Positions 45,491-56,080 of a stretch of 64,000 nucleotides of DNA are shown one piece after another. A program made the translations under genes and the position numbers. The first letter of the stretch is position 1, and every line of letters starts with the position of its first letter. The notes under the pieces were generated by a model that worked only from the letters and a program-made list of their open reading frames with translations, did not search any database and had not been told where the DNA came from. Source of the DNA: Paenibacillus sp. J5C2022 (GTDB lineage: Bacteria; Bacillota; Bacilli; Paenibacillales; Paenibacillaceae); assembly GCF_025567625.1 (NCBI RefSeq), contig NZ_JAOQJC010000002.1:248001-312000 (forward strand), written 5' to 3'.

Positions 45491-47795
45491 ACCAGACGGG
45501 CTGCAGCAGGAGCAACGGCGTGTAGAGGAATTGCGTCGACTGATGAAACAGAGAATGGCAATGTTGGAACTGCAGACGGGCGGACTACGAGATGAGATTG
45601 TTACAATCCGCCGCCACTTCTGGGACGATGTCACCGTTAACTTCGAGGATGCTGCCGAGACAGCCGAAACCTATGCCAGTATGAAGCAGCAAGCGGAATT
45701 GCTGTCCGAGCGTGAGAGGAGCCATCGCGTAGCTGCAGCGCAGCTGAAAACCCTTATACGGCTGATGGATTCTCCCTACTTCGGACGAATCGATATCATA
45801 GAGGAAGGCGAAGATCCTGCCGCTGCCGAGCCGGTCTATCTGGGTGTAGGATCGCTGCTGGACGAAAGCGGAGAGAATTATCTTGTCTACGACTGGCGCG
45901 CGCCCGTGAGCAGCGTTTACTACGACTATGGCCCGGGTCCGATCCGCTATACGACCCCGGCTGGCACCATTCAAGGCGAGATGACGCTTAAACGCCAATA
46001 TGTCATTCGCGATGGAACGATAAGAAGCATGTTCGATACGGGTGTCACGATTGGCGACGAGCTGCTGCAAGAGGTGCTGGGCAAGCATTCGGATGCCGCC
46101 ATGAAGAGCATCGTGGCCACGATTCAGAGGGAGCAGAATCAGATTATCCGCAATGAACGAGCAAGGCTGCTCATCGTGCAGGGAGCCGCAGGCAGCGGCA
46201 AGACGTCTGCAGCCCTGCAGCGGGTTGCCTACTTGCTATACCGTTACCGAGATACGCTTAGCGCGGAGCAGATTTTGCTGTTCTCTCCCAATCCTATGTT
46301 CAACAGTTACATTGCGACTGTACTGCCGGAGCTTGGCGAGCAGAATATGGGACAAACGACTTATCAGCAATATTTGGAACATCGGCTGGGCGGTGCCTTC
46401 CGACTTGAAGATCAGTATGACAGCATGGAGTATAAGCTGACGGCCGAGCGCGACCGCAAGTACGATCAGCGAATGGCGGGAATGGCTTATAAATCCGACA
46501 TCACCTTCATGCACATCATCGATGCCTATGCGGAGGAGTTGAAGGTGCAGGGCTTGCGCTTCAGACCATTGAAATTCCGCGGGAGAGTGCTGATCGGCGA
46601 GGAGGCAATGCGAGAGCGCTTCTACGGAATGGATAGCGGCATATCCATTCCGAACCGGCTGCGAATGTTGTCGGAATGGCTGCTGAAGGAGCTGACCGGG
46701 CTTGGCAAGCTGGAGCGGAAGAGAAGCTGGGTGGAGGACGAGATGGAGCTGCTTGACAATGACGAGTACATCCAAGCATTCCAGGAGCTGAGAGGCAAGA
46801 ACAAATTCCACGAAGCATCGTTCGATGACGCCGATTCGGAACGGGATTATCTCGCCGCCCGAATCGTTCAGCGAAAATTCAAGCCGCTCCGCATGCGCGT
46901 GAAACGGTTGAAATTTATCGATGTGCCCGCCATGTACAAGGGGCTGTTCAACCGAAGCCATGGAGGTGCTGAGCTTCCTGAGCAATGGGATTCTATTGCG
47001 CAGTGGACGCTCGCGCGTCTCGATGAAGGCATGATGCCTTATGAAGACGCTACGCCGTATTTGTACTTCCTGGAGAAGCTGGAGGGCTTCCATACCAATA
47101 CGAAAATTAAGCATGTGCTGATCGATGAAGCGCAGGATTACTCGCTGTTCCAATTCCATTACTTGAAGAGATTATTCCCGGGTGCGAAGATGACCGTGCT
47201 CGGGGACAGCAATCAGACGATATTCGCCCACGCATCGTCCGGCGAAGGCTTCCATCGGCTGAGCGGCCTGTTCGGCGAGGAGCATACCGAGACGATAACG
47301 CTGACGCGCAGCTACAGATCGACGCAGGAGATTATCCAATTCACCGCCGGCATGCTGCCTGCCGGACATCGGATTGAGCCCTTCAACCGGAGCGGCAAGG
47401 AGCCGGTTGTGACAGGTGTAAGCGATGAAGCCGCGAACACAGATGCGCTGCGGCATAAGCTTGCCGAGCTGGAGAGAAGCGGATATCGCTCCGTAGCCGT
47501 TATTTGCAAGTCTGCAGAAGAGAGTAGAGACGTCTACGACAGAATGAAGCAGTCCTGTCCGCAATTGCGGCTGATCGGTTCGGATACGGCCACCTTCGAA
47601 CAAGGCCAGGTGGTAATCCCGTCTTATTTGGCGAAAGGCGTCGAATTCGACGCGGTTGTCATCAGCGACGCTTCCAGCCGGCAATACAGTGCGGAGAGCG
47701 AACGGAAGCTGTTCTATACCGCTTGCACCAGAGCGATGCATGAGCTTCATATTCTGTACCGCGGCGAGCTAACCCCTTTCATCCAGAGGGGATGA
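45474..47795 (+). CDS. helD: RNA polymerase recycling motor HelD
   Basis: A 773-residue superfamily 1 helicase-like ATPase that releases RNA polymerase from stalled or inactive complexes in Gram-positive bacteria. An N-terminal coiled-coil (about residues 10-75) is the arm that enters the secondary channel. Walker A GAAGSGKT is at residues 237-244, Walker B is HVLIDEAQDYS, and the UvrD-like FAHASSGEGFHRL and YTACTRAMHEL motifs follow. ATG 45474 has the perfect site AAGGAGGT. A clear terminator follows. In some bacteria HelD confers rifamycin tolerance, which is known for the family, not shown here. Confidence 0.94.
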   Translation: MSIIDKPDGLQQEQRRVEELRRLMKQRMAMLELQTGGLRDEIVTIRRHFWDDVTVNFEDAAETAETYASMKQQAELLSERERSHRVAAAQLKTLIRLMDSPYFGRIDIIEEGEDPAAAEPVYLGVGSLLDESGENYLVYDWRAPVSSVYYDYGPGPIRYTTPAGTIQGEMTLKRQYVIRDGTIRSMFDTGVTIGDELLQEVLGKHSDAAMKSIVATIQREQNQIIRNERARLLIVQGAAGSGKTSAALQRVAYLLYRYRDTLSAEQILLFSPNPMFNSYIATVLPELGEQNMGQTTYQQYLEHRLGGAFRLEDQYDSMEYKLTAERDRKYDQRMAGMAYKSDITFMHIIDAYAEELKVQGLRFRPLKFRGRVLIGEEAMRERFYGMDSGISIPNRLRMLSEWLLKELTGLGKLERKRSWVEDEMELLDNDEYIQAFQELRGKNKFHEASFDDADSERDYLAARIVQRKFKPLRMRVKRLKFIDVPAMYKGLFNRSHGGAELPEQWDSIAQWTLARLDEGMMPYEDATPYLYFLEKLEGFHTNTKIKHVLIDEAQDYSLFQFHYLKRLFPGAKMTVLGDSNQTIFAHASSGEGFHRLSGLFGEEHTETITLTRSYRSTQEIIQFTAGMLPAGHRIEPFNRSGKEPVVTGVSDEAANTDALRHKLAELERSGYRSVAVICKSAEESRDVYDRMKQSCPQLRLIGSDTATFEQGQVVIPSYLAKGVEFDAVVISDASSRQYSAESERKLFYTACTRAMHELHILYRGELTPFIQRG

Positions 47796-47837
47796 TGGCT
47801 TGCCTGTAACCGGCCATATATCATGAACATGAACGGA

Positions 47838-47883
47838 AAAGCCCCGAGGCGATCAGCTCAGCTGTAAGCCTTCGGGGCTTTTT
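47838..47883 (+). terminator. Terminator after helD
   Basis: AAAGCCCCGAGGC (47838-47850) pairs with GCCTTCGGGGCTTT (47868-47881), then further T residues; one mismatch in the upper stem. Confidence 0.9.
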
Positions 47884-48345
47884 GACATGGCGCTGAAAAG
47901 GAGCGTTCGCAGCTTGGAGATCGTCTGAATGGAGATCATGCGTTTACATGGAATTCATATAAAGATTTAAAGAATTAGACTTTCCCGCTGTTGTGGGCCT
48001 TACGGGCACCATCACCCCCATATCGAGCCGAAAATCGCGGATATCAGAGGTTTAGCCCGCTTTATTCCATAACAAAATCGCGCTAAGATGGACACATGCA
48101 AGGCGCTGTCATTGCTGCCGGCTGTAAAGGACATCATGGACGGACAAACGAGAGGACACGAAATGGGAATCGGCTCAATCGCGTCATGAAAATGGGATAA
48201 TCGACAATGTTGACGCATGACGTCGAAAAGTGAGGTAATATGACACAAGATACAATAAAAGTCCTATTTCTTGAAAATTAACTGGTCTTTTTCAAAGATT
48301 TACGTATAATAGTGTTAACAACTCTTCCATGGAGGTGAGATTTCA
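47884..48345. other. 462-nt non-coding stretch upstream of glgB
   Basis: No convincing gene is seen. Close to glgB there is a good -10 box TATAAT (48305-48310) but only a poor -35 (CTGGTC at 48282), and a strong GGAGGTGAG ribosome site at 48331-48339. The rest has no repeat, hairpin or RNA signature that I can support. In B. subtilis the glg operon is under sigma-E, but no clear sigma-E promoter is visible here. Confidence 0.6.
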
Positions 48346-50364
48346 GTGATTGAAACGATGCCTAGCGGTATTTCCAGGGAAGATATTTATTTATTCAACA
48401 GAGGGGAGTCTCATCACAGCTACCGGTTCATGGGTGCACATCCCATCGATTCAGCGGAAGGATCGGGTGTCCGCTTCGCGGTATGGGCGCCAGAGGCTTC
48501 GGAGGCGAGGGTGATCGGTTCGTTCAACGATTGGAATGGCGAAGCTCATCGCATGGAGCGGCTCGGAACGACGGGTGTGCATGTATTGTTTGTCCCTCGA
48601 CTGCGCGTCGGGGAGCTCTACAAATACGAGTTCCTCACAAGCGATGGAGCCACAATCCGCAAGAGCGATCCCTATGCCTTCCAATCGGAGCTGCGGCCCG
48701 GTACTGCCTCGGTAGTAGCCGATCCCAATGAGTACTCATGGAGCGACGGGCAATGGTATGAAGAGAGAAGCAGGAAGCAGCCTTATACCAGTCCGCTCCT
48801 CATCTACGAGACACATCCGGGCTCGTGGAAAATTAAAGGAAAGGAGCTGTTCTACTCTTACGAGGAACTGGCCGACGATCTGATTCCGTATGCGGTACAT
48901 ATGGGCTATACCCATATCGAACTGCTGCCCCTGGCGGAGCATCCGCTTGATCAGTCATGGGGGTATCAGATTACCGGCTTCTACAGTCCGACTGCTCGTT
49001 ACGGCAACCCCCGCGGGCTTATGGTGTTCGTCAACAGCTGCCATCGCAACGGACTGGGCGTCATTATGGACTGGGTGCCGGGGCACTTCTGCAAGGACGA
49101 CCACGGCCTTCGGATGTTTGACGGCTCACCGCTCTATGAGGGAGCGGATGCCCGCAGAGCGGAGCTGCCGCTCTGGGGCACCTTGGCCTTCGATTTCTCG
49201 CGCAGCGAGGTTGTAAGCTTTCTAATCTCCAATGCGATCTACTGGATGGACAGATTTCATATCGACGGCTTGCGTGTAGATGCCGTCGCCAACATGATTA
49301 ACCTTCATATGGACAGGTCTCCCGACTGTTTCACCTTCAACGAACTGGGCGGCAGGGACAATCTGGACGCGCTCCGCTTCCTGAAGAAGCTCAATGAAAC
49401 GGTATTTCATTATTACCCCAATGCACTTATGCTGGCGGAGGATTCCTCCGCATGGCCCGCTGTTACTTCTCCGACCTACTTGGGCGGCCTCGGCTTCAAC
49501 TTCAAGTGGAATATGGGCTGGATGAACGATATGCTCCGCTATATGGAGCTGCAGCCTGAACACCGCAGACATCATCATCATTTGATTACATTCTCGCTAT
49601 GCTATGCTTTTTCCGAAAACTATATATTGCCCCTCTCCCATGACGAAGTTGTGCACGGGAAGCGTTCGCTACTGAACAAAATGCCCGGGACGTACGAGGA
49701 AAAATTCGCCCAGCTCAGACTGTTCTACGGCTATTGGATGACGCATCCCGGAAAAAAGCTGTTGTTCATGGGAGGCGAGTGGGGGCAATTCGACGAATGG
49801 AAGGACGGCGATATGCTGGACTGGATGCTCCTGGACTACGATTCCCATCGTTCGATGCACGATTATGTCCGCAAGCTCAATGCGCTGTACCGCGGACAGC
49901 CCTCGCTGTGGGAGCGGGACAGGGAGCCGGAATGTTTTCAATGGATTGACGTTCATAATGCCGAGCAATCGATCATATCCTTTATTCGTTGTGGTTTCTC
50001 TGACTTTGCAGTAATTGTGGCGAATTTCTCAAGAGAGGAGTACTGCAATTACCGGATCGGCGTTCCAAAGCATGGCTTGTACCGTATTCTATTGAACAGC
50101 AATGAACGCCAGTTTGGTGGTACGGACACACTTCAGCAGCGGTGCTGCAGCAGTGAGAAGACAGCATGGCACGGTCGCGATCAGAGTATTTCACTTCAGT
50201 TGCCCCCATTCACCTTTATGCTTCTTACCTACGATGGGGGACACATCTTAAACAACCTCTTACAAGAAGGAGTTGGTGTCCATGAGCCGCAAAGAAATGA
50301 TAGCAATGCTGCTGGCAGGAGGAGAGGGAAAAAGACTAGGCGTGCTGACAAAGGATCTGGCTAA
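48346..50364 (+). CDS. glgB: 1,4-alpha-glucan branching enzyme
   Basis: GlgB makes the alpha-1,6 branches of glycogen. The 672-residue protein has the N-terminal CBM48 domain ([21 protein letters not shown]), a GH13 barrel and a C-terminal beta domain. Catalytic residues are D312 (GLRVDAV), E365 (LAEDSSAWP) and D433 (LSHDEVVHG). It starts with GTG 48346. The C-terminal ~40 residues beyond the normal end of the beta domain are read from sequence that also encodes the start of glgC: an 82-nt overlap in another frame, with a basic, low-complexity tail. It begins the glgB-C-D-A operon. Confidence 0.96.
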   Translation: MIETMPSGISREDIYLFNRGESHHSYRFMGAHPIDSAEGSGVRFAVWAPEASEARVIGSFNDWNGEAHRMERLGTTGVHVLFVPRLRVGELYKYEFLTSDGATIRKSDPYAFQSELRPGTASVVADPNEYSWSDGQWYEERSRKQPYTSPLLIYETHPGSWKIKGKELFYSYEELADDLIPYAVHMGYTHIELLPLAEHPLDQSWGYQITGFYSPTARYGNPRGLMVFVNSCHRNGLGVIMDWVPGHFCKDDHGLRMFDGSPLYEGADARRAELPLWGTLAFDFSRSEVVSFLISNAIYWMDRFHIDGLRVDAVANMINLHMDRSPDCFTFNELGGRDNLDALRFLKKLNETVFHYYPNALMLAEDSSAWPAVTSPTYLGGLGFNFKWNMGWMNDMLRYMELQPEHRRHHHHLITFSLCYAFSENYILPLSHDEVVHGKRSLLNKMPGTYEEKFAQLRLFYGYWMTHPGKKLLFMGGEWGQFDEWKDGDMLDWMLLDYDSHRSMHDYVRKLNALYRGQPSLWERDREPECFQWIDVHNAEQSIISFIRCGFSDFAVIVANFSREEYCNYRIGVPKHGLYRILLNSNERQFGGTDTLQQRCCSSEKTAWHGRDQSISLQLPPFTFMLLTYDGGHILNNLLQEGVGVHEPQRNDSNAAGRRRGKKTRRADKGSG

Positions 50365-51460
50365 ACCGGCAGTCTATTTCGGAGGGAAGTACCGCATTAT
50401 CGACTTTGCGCTAAGCAACTGTGCCCATTCCGGCATTGATACGGTTGGAGTGCTGACGCAGTATCAGCCGCTTGAGCTGAATCGTTATCTGGGCATCGGA
50501 AGCCCGTGGGGACTGGACCGCCGCGACGGCGGCATGACCGTATTGCCGCCTTACGTCAAGCAGAAGGGCGGCGTCTGGTATAAGGGAACGGCCAATGCAA
50601 TCTATCAGAATATGGGCTTTATTGAACGCTACAATCCGGAGTATGTGCTTATTATTTCCGGCGACCATATTTACAAGATGGATTACGATATGATGCTTCA
50701 GCATCATAAGCGATCCGGCGCGGATGTGACGATCGCCGGAATCGGAGTTCCATGGCGAGAAGCCAGCCGCTTCGGCGTCATGCATGTCGACGACGAGGAT
50801 CGGATAACCGCATTCGAAGAGAAGCCGAAAATCCCTTCCAGCAACATCGCTTCCATGGGCGTATACATTTTCTCCTGGCAGGCGCTGCAAAGGTATCTGA
50901 TCTATGACGAAGTGAGCCGCACTTCCAGCCACGACTTCGGCAAGGACGTCATTCCGGCAATGATGCGGGACGGACTGCGCATGCATTGCTATCCATTCAA
51001 GGGCTATTGGAAGGATGTCGGAACGATAGAAAGCTTGTGGGAAGCGAACATGGACTTGCTGGAGGAGAAGCCGCCGCTTGAGCTGTCTGACCCGGAATGG
51101 CGCATCTATTCCGTCAGCGCCAACAAGCCTGCCCAGTATATCGGGAGGAACGCCATGCTGAATGCGTCTCTGCTGTCGGAAGGGTGCATCGTGGAAGGCC
51201 ATGTCGACCGTTCCGTGCTGTTCTTCGGCGTGCAGGCGGAGGAAGGCAGCCTGATCAAGGAGTCTGTCATTATGCCGAACGTGAGAATCGGCTCCGGGGC
51301 ACGAATCTATCGTGCGATTATTGGCGAAGGGGCTGTCATAGAAGCGGGAGCGACAATCGGCCATCCCGATGACGACGCCATAACGGTTGTGGCCGTTGAG
51401 CAGTGCGTTCGAAGCCATGATCAAGATCACGACGTGCTGCAGGAGGTTGAAAATCTATGA
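50282..51460 (+). CDS. glgC: Glucose-1-phosphate adenylyltransferase catalytic subunit
   Basis: GlgC makes ADP-glucose, the committed step of glycogen synthesis. The 392-residue protein has the nucleotide-binding loop [15 protein letters not shown] (residues 8-22), the [20 protein letters not shown] block, the catalytic [11 protein letters not shown], and a C-terminal left-handed beta-helix. ATG 50282 is 9 nt after AAGGAG; a TTG at 50273 is less likely. It overlaps glgB by 83 nt and glgD by 4 nt. Confidence 0.97.
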   Translation: MSRKEMIAMLLAGGEGKRLGVLTKDLAKPAVYFGGKYRIIDFALSNCAHSGIDTVGVLTQYQPLELNRYLGIGSPWGLDRRDGGMTVLPPYVKQKGGVWYKGTANAIYQNMGFIERYNPEYVLIISGDHIYKMDYDMMLQHHKRSGADVTIAGIGVPWREASRFGVMHVDDEDRITAFEEKPKIPSSNIASMGVYIFSWQALQRYLIYDEVSRTSSHDFGKDVIPAMMRDGLRMHCYPFKGYWKDVGTIESLWEANMDLLEEKPPLELSDPEWRIYSVSANKPAQYIGRNAMLNASLLSEGCIVEGHVDRSVLFFGVQAEEGSLIKESVIMPNVRIGSGARIYRAIIGEGAVIEAGATIGHPDDDAITVVAVEQCVRSHDQDHDVLQEVENL

Positions 51461-52572
51461 AAATGAATTTGCTTGGCGTAATTAACCTAATACACGAAAA
51501 CGACGAGCTGGAGCATCTGACCCAAAGCCGCTGTCTCGCTACAGTGCCGTTCGGGGCTAGATACAGACTGATTGACTTTGTATTGTCCAGCATGGTCAAT
51601 TCCGGCATATCCAAAGTCGGTGTATTCGCTCATAAAAAATATCGCTCGTTAATGGATCATATGGGCAATGGAAAAAACTGGGATCTTCAACAGCATCGGC
51701 ATAGCGGCTTGTTCATTTTGCCCCCCGCAACGGATGATATACAGGAGCTGAGCCGGGGAGATCTGTATCACTTCTACCAGCATCGAGATTTCTTCAATCG
51801 CTCGCCACACGATTATGTCGTCATTACACGCAGCTATATGGTGTGCAATATCGACTTTGACGCTGTGCTCCGATTCCATCAGCAGAAAGGGGCGGATATT
51901 ACTGTCGTCTGCAAGCAGCACGATCAGCCGCTTCCCGGCAAGGCCCGGAAGGTTCGCATGGATGGAGATGGCCGGATCAATGCGATGCAGGATCATTACG
52001 GCCGCATGATCAGCGACGTCAGCTCGATGGAGATGTATGTTATGCGGCGGGATAAGCTGATGGAGCTGGTGGAGACCTCGCTGGCGCAAGGGCAGGACCA
52101 TCTCGTCCGGCACGCCATCTTCTCCAGGCTTGACGAGCTGAACGTATACGGCTACTGTTATGACGGCTACCTGGGGGTCGTCAATACGCTGTCCAGCTTC
52201 TATACGCATAACCGGAATCTGTTGCGGTCGGACGTGTGGCGGGAGTTATTCTTCCAGCCTGGCCCCATCTTCACGAAGGTGAAGGACGAACCGCCGGCAC
52301 GTTACGAAGCGGGCTCCAAGGTTACCGGTTCGCTGGTTGCCAACGGCTGCAGAATTGAAGGCACCGTTGTGAACAGCATATTGTTCCGGGGGGTACACGT
52401 GGAGCGCGGTGCGGTGGTGAAGGACAGCATCGTCATGCAGAATGGCCGGATCGGGCGCGACAGCTGTGTGCATAACAGCATTCTGGATAAGGATGTGTGT
52501 GTGGAAGCGGGACGGGACATCAGGGGAGTGGGGACGTCGCCATTCGTGGCGGGTAAGAAAAAAATTATTTGA
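51457..52572 (+). CDS. glgD: Glucose-1-phosphate adenylyltransferase subunit GlgD
   Basis: The 371-residue partner of GlgC in the two-subunit ADP-glucose pyrophosphorylase of Bacillaceae. It lacks the GGxGxRL nucleotide loop, having [21 protein letters not shown] instead, so it is a regulatory rather than catalytic chain. It retains the [17 protein letters not shown] block and the C-terminal beta-helix. ATG 51457 overlaps the glgC stop by 4 nt (ATGA), consistent with stoichiometric synthesis. Confidence 0.95.
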   Translation: MKMNLLGVINLIHENDELEHLTQSRCLATVPFGARYRLIDFVLSSMVNSGISKVGVFAHKKYRSLMDHMGNGKNWDLQQHRHSGLFILPPATDDIQELSRGDLYHFYQHRDFFNRSPHDYVVITRSYMVCNIDFDAVLRFHQQKGADITVVCKQHDQPLPGKARKVRMDGDGRINAMQDHYGRMISDVSSMEMYVMRRDKLMELVETSLAQGQDHLVRHAIFSRLDELNVYGYCYDGYLGVVNTLSSFYTHNRNLLRSDVWRELFFQPGPIFTKVKDEPPARYEAGSKVTGSLVANGCRIEGTVVNSILFRGVHVERGAVVKDSIVMQNGRIGRDSCVHNSILDKDVCVEAGRDIRGVGTSPFVAGKKKII

Positions 52573-52628
52573 CAGGCAGCCTTACAGGATCGCTATAAGA
52601 CGCTGTAAAGGAATGGAGGAGTAGGGGA

Positions 52629-54092
52629 ATGAACGTATTGTATGCTGCTTCAGAGGCGGTTCCGTTGGCGAAAACAGGAGGACTGGCGGATGTGTCCTAT
52701 GCGCTGCCGAAGGCGCTTAAGCAAAGGGGAGCGGATGTCAGGCTGATCATGCCCAAATATGAGGAGATTCCGGAGAACTACGCCTCCCGGTTCAGCCGTA
52801 TTGCGGAATTCAATGTCACCTTCGGCTGGCGCAGTCAGTACTGTGGCTTGCTGATGGCGGAAATCGACGGAATGGTCGTCTATCTGATCGACAACGAGTA
52901 TTATTTCAAGCGCAGCGGATTGTACGGGTATGACGACGATGCGGAGAGGTTCGTCTTCTTCAGCATGGCTGTCATGGAGGCGGCAAGGTATGCCGGCTTC
53001 AAGCCCGATATCGTGCATTGCCACGATTGGCAGACAGCGCTCATCCCGTTCCTGCTTCGCACGAGATATGCATTCGATCCTGCATGGGCTTACGTGAAGT
53101 CTCTGTTCACCATCCATAACCTGAAGTATCAAGGCGTCTTCAATATGGAATTGATCAAGGAGCTGACGGGAGCTGGTGACGATCTGTTCGATTACGACGG
53201 ACTGGGCTTCTATGGCGATGCCAACTGCATGAAAGCCGGGATCGGCTTCGCCGACAAGCTGACGACGGTCAGTCCGTCATATGCGGAGGAAATTCAGACC
53301 GCTTATTACGGCGAGCGGTTGGACCCGCTGCTTGCATACCGGAGAGAGGATCTGACCGGCATCGTTAATGGCATTGACGAGAGCTATTACGATCCCATGA
53401 ACGATTCCGCTCTCCATACGCCGTATCGCAGCTCCCTGTCCCGCAAGCGCAAAAACAAGCTGGACTTGCAAGCGGAGCTGGCGCTGCCGCAGTCCGCCGA
53501 TATTCCGATGATCGGCATCGTATCGCGTCTGGTGGAGCAGAAGGGCTTCGATCTGCTCGCCGCGATTATCGACGAGCTGCTGCAGGAGGATGTTCAGCTT
53601 GTCGTTCTGGGAGCGGGCGAGCATCGTTACGAGCGCATGTTGGCCGAGGCGGCGGAGCGGTATCCCGACAAGGCGCGATTGTGGCTCGGCTACAGCGACC
53701 GGATGGCGCGTCGGATCTACGCAGGGGCCGATATGTTCGCCATGCCTTCCCGCTTCGAGCCGTGCGGCCTGGGCCAGCTTGTAGCGCTGCGCTACCGCTC
53801 CGTGCCGATCGTCAGAGAGACGGGCGGGCTGAAGGACACGGTCAGAGACTATGAGGAGGCTGCAGGCTCGGGCAACGGCTTCAGCTTCAGCAACTATAAC
53901 GCGCATGATTTCCTGTTTACGCTTAAGCGCGCGATCGGACTGTTCCGGGACGAGAAGAAGTGGAAGGAAATCGTGGACAATGGCGCCCGGGAAGACTACA
54001 GCTGGAATAGCTCGGCGAAAATGTACATGGATATGTATGAGCAGCTTCTGGCTTACCGAAAGGAGCAGGAGACATGGCCCGTCACCTCGTAA
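52629..54092 (+). CDS. glgA: Glycogen synthase
   Basis: GlgA (GT5 family) adds glucose from ADP-glucose to the growing chain. The 487-residue protein begins with MNVLYAASEAVPLAKTGGLADV, whose KTGGL loop binds ADP-glucose, and carries the SRFEPCGLGQL block with the conserved active-site glutamate near residue 377, followed by RETGGLKDTV. AATGGAGGAGTAGGGG precedes ATG 52629. It is separated from glgD by 56 nt and overlaps the GH15 gene by 19 nt. Confidence 0.97.
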   Translation: MNVLYAASEAVPLAKTGGLADVSYALPKALKQRGADVRLIMPKYEEIPENYASRFSRIAEFNVTFGWRSQYCGLLMAEIDGMVVYLIDNEYYFKRSGLYGYDDDAERFVFFSMAVMEAARYAGFKPDIVHCHDWQTALIPFLLRTRYAFDPAWAYVKSLFTIHNLKYQGVFNMELIKELTGAGDDLFDYDGLGFYGDANCMKAGIGFADKLTTVSPSYAEEIQTAYYGERLDPLLAYRREDLTGIVNGIDESYYDPMNDSALHTPYRSSLSRKRKNKLDLQAELALPQSADIPMIGIVSRLVEQKGFDLLAAIIDELLQEDVQLVVLGAGEHRYERMLAEAAERYPDKARLWLGYSDRMARRIYAGADMFAMPSRFEPCGLGQLVALRYRSVPIVRETGGLKDTVRDYEEAAGSGNGFSFSNYNAHDFLFTLKRAIGLFRDEKKWKEIVDNGAREDYSWNSSAKMYMDMYEQLLAYRKEQETWPVTS

Positions 54093-56038
54093 TCGGGAAC
54101 GGAAAGATGCTGCTTAACCTGGATCGGCATTGCTTCATAAGAGATATATACTATCCCTACGTCGGGCAGCTGAACCATGTCGGCGGTCATTATTGCCGCT
54201 TCGGCATATGGGTCGAGGGCATATTCTCATGGCTGGATGAGCCGGAGTGGCAGTTCAAGCTGGATTACGTTGAAGATTCGCTCGTGACGAATATTATCGC
54301 GAGGAATGACGCCATTGGCATCGAGTTGTATATGAACGACGGCATCCATCAGCGGGAATGCATCTACTTGAAGCGGGTCGTCGTCCGCAATCTGAGGTCT
54401 TCGAGACGCGAGGTTCGGCTGTTCTTCCATCAGGATCTGATGATCGACGGCTCCGAGGTGGGAGATACCGCTGTCTACTATCCCGAGAATCATACTCTGT
54501 ACCATTACAAGCGCTCCAATTATTTCATGTTCAGCGGGATGAGCGACGAAGGCGGCATGATGCAGTACTCGACCGGCATCAAGCGGTTCCAATCCGCCGA
54601 AGGCACTTGGCGCGATGCGGAGGACGGCATCCTGATGGGCAATTCCATCGCTCAAGGCTCAGTGGACAGCACGATCAGCTTCCGTACGTTCGTCGAGCCG
54701 GGCGGGGAGAAGAGCTTCTTCTACTGGATGTCGATCGGCCGCAATCTGGAGGAAGTCAAGGCGCTGGAGCAGTATGTCCAGGACAATCATCCGGAGAAGC
54801 TGCTCAGCCGGATCGTCGTCTATTGGAAGCATTGGCTAGGGAGAGCGGAATCAGATCTGGGCAATCTGCCGCCGGAAGTCGTGCGCCTGTTCAAGATCAG
54901 TCTGCTCATGGTGCGCACCCAGGTGGATGAGCAAGGCGCGATATTGGCTGCGAACGATACCGATATCTTGCAGTATAACCGCGATCACTATAGCTATATG
55001 TGGCCGAGGGACGGCGCGCTTATCGCCGACGCGATGTCGCTGGCCGGCTATCAGAGCGTTATCGCTCCGTTCTTTCACTTCTGTGCCGCAGCTCTCGCTC
55101 CGGAAGGCTACTTGTACCACAAGTACAATCCTGACGGGACGGTCGGCTCCAGCTGGCATCCCTATATCGTACAGGGAAGCAGGCGCCTGCCGATTCAGGA
55201 GGACGAGACGGCGCTCGTATTGTTCGCGTTATGGAGAGATTACGAGCGCAACGGGGTTATCGAATTGCCCCAATCGCTGTATAGCAATCTGATCCGCAAG
55301 TCGGCGTCATTCCTGTGCGAGTATATGGAGCCGTCCTTGTCGCTTCCGCGGCCAAGCTACGACTTGTGGGAGGAGCGCTACGGCATATGGACGTATACGA
55401 CTGCGTCCGTATACGGCGGATTGAAGGCGGCCGCATTCTTCACGGAGCTGTTCGGCGATTATGAGCGAAGCGATCGGTACAAGGAAGCGGCCGAGCGGAT
55501 CAAGGCGGGCATGTTAACCCATCTGTGGGACGAGGAAGCCGGACGCTTCGCACGCGGCTTGATTCAGAAGGACAACCGCTGGGTGAAGGATATGACGTTG
55601 GAGAGCAGCTTGTTCGGCATACTGGAATTCGGTGTGCTGCCGGTAGAGGACGAACGCGTCAAGCGGACGATGGGAGCGATCAAGTCGGGGCTCGGCATCA
55701 AGACGGAGGTTGGCGGAATAGCCCGCTATACGAACGATTACTACTTCCAGCAATCGGGCGACATAGACAGAGTGCCGGGCAATCCGTGGATTATATGCAC
55801 GCTCTGGATGGCGAACTTCGAGATCGAATCCGCCAAGTCGCTGGAGGAGCTGTCCAGGCCGCGGGATACGCTGCAGTGGGTAGCGGATCATGCGCTGGAG
55901 AGCGGCGTGCTGCCGGAGCAGCTTCATCCTTATGATGGATCGCCGTTGTCTGTTGCGCCACTTACGTGGTCGCACGCCACCTTCGTGCAGAGCGTATGCA
56001 AGTACGCCGCGAAATTCAAGCAGTTGGCCTCGCGTTAG
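54074..56038 (+). CDS. GH15 glucoamylase-like protein, intracellular
   Basis: A 654-residue GH15 protein: an N-terminal beta-sandwich domain (about residues 1-250), then an (alpha/alpha)6 barrel with NYRDHYSYMWPRDGAL-type blocks. Likely catalytic glutamates are E433 or E434 (LWEERYGIWTYT) and E615 (GVLPEQLHPYDGSP). It has no signal peptide, so it would act in the cytoplasm, releasing glucose (or acting on trehalose-like or dextran-type substrates, as some GH15 members do). It takes the place that glgP has in B. subtilis. ATG 54074 follows AAAGGAGCAGGAG. A terminator follows. Confidence 0.88.
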   Translation: MARHLVIGNGKMLLNLDRHCFIRDIYYPYVGQLNHVGGHYCRFGIWVEGIFSWLDEPEWQFKLDYVEDSLVTNIIARNDAIGIELYMNDGIHQRECIYLKRVVVRNLRSSRREVRLFFHQDLMIDGSEVGDTAVYYPENHTLYHYKRSNYFMFSGMSDEGGMMQYSTGIKRFQSAEGTWRDAEDGILMGNSIAQGSVDSTISFRTFVEPGGEKSFFYWMSIGRNLEEVKALEQYVQDNHPEKLLSRIVVYWKHWLGRAESDLGNLPPEVVRLFKISLLMVRTQVDEQGAILAANDTDILQYNRDHYSYMWPRDGALIADAMSLAGYQSVIAPFFHFCAAALAPEGYLYHKYNPDGTVGSSWHPYIVQGSRRLPIQEDETALVLFALWRDYERNGVIELPQSLYSNLIRKSASFLCEYMEPSLSLPRPSYDLWEERYGIWTYTTASVYGGLKAAAFFTELFGDYERSDRYKEAAERIKAGMLTHLWDEEAGRFARGLIQKDNRWVKDMTLESSLFGILEFGVLPVEDERVKRTMGAIKSGLGIKTEVGGIARYTNDYYFQQSGDIDRVPGNPWIICTLWMANFEIESAKSLEELSRPRDTLQWVADHALESGVLPEQLHPYDGSPLSVAPLTWSHATFVQSVCKYAAKFKQLASR

Positions 56039-56050
56039 CTGCAAGTCGAA

Positions 56051-56080
56051 GAGCCTCCTCATTGGCCGGGGAGGCTCTTT
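56051..56080. terminator. Terminator between GH15 and gerPE genes
   Basis: GAGCCTCC (56051-56058) pairs with GGAGGCTC (56070-56077), then TTT. It lies at the meeting point of two converging transcription units and includes the gerPE stop codon, so it may serve both. Confidence 0.8.

Noticed and set aside
48210..48241. TTGACG and TAATAT in the gap before glgB
   Set aside because: The spacer is 20 nt, outside the usual 16-18 range.
48012..48248. 78-codon minus-strand open frame in the gap before glgB
   Set aside because: No ribosome site, no recognisable motif, and stray cysteine/histidine content; treated as chance.
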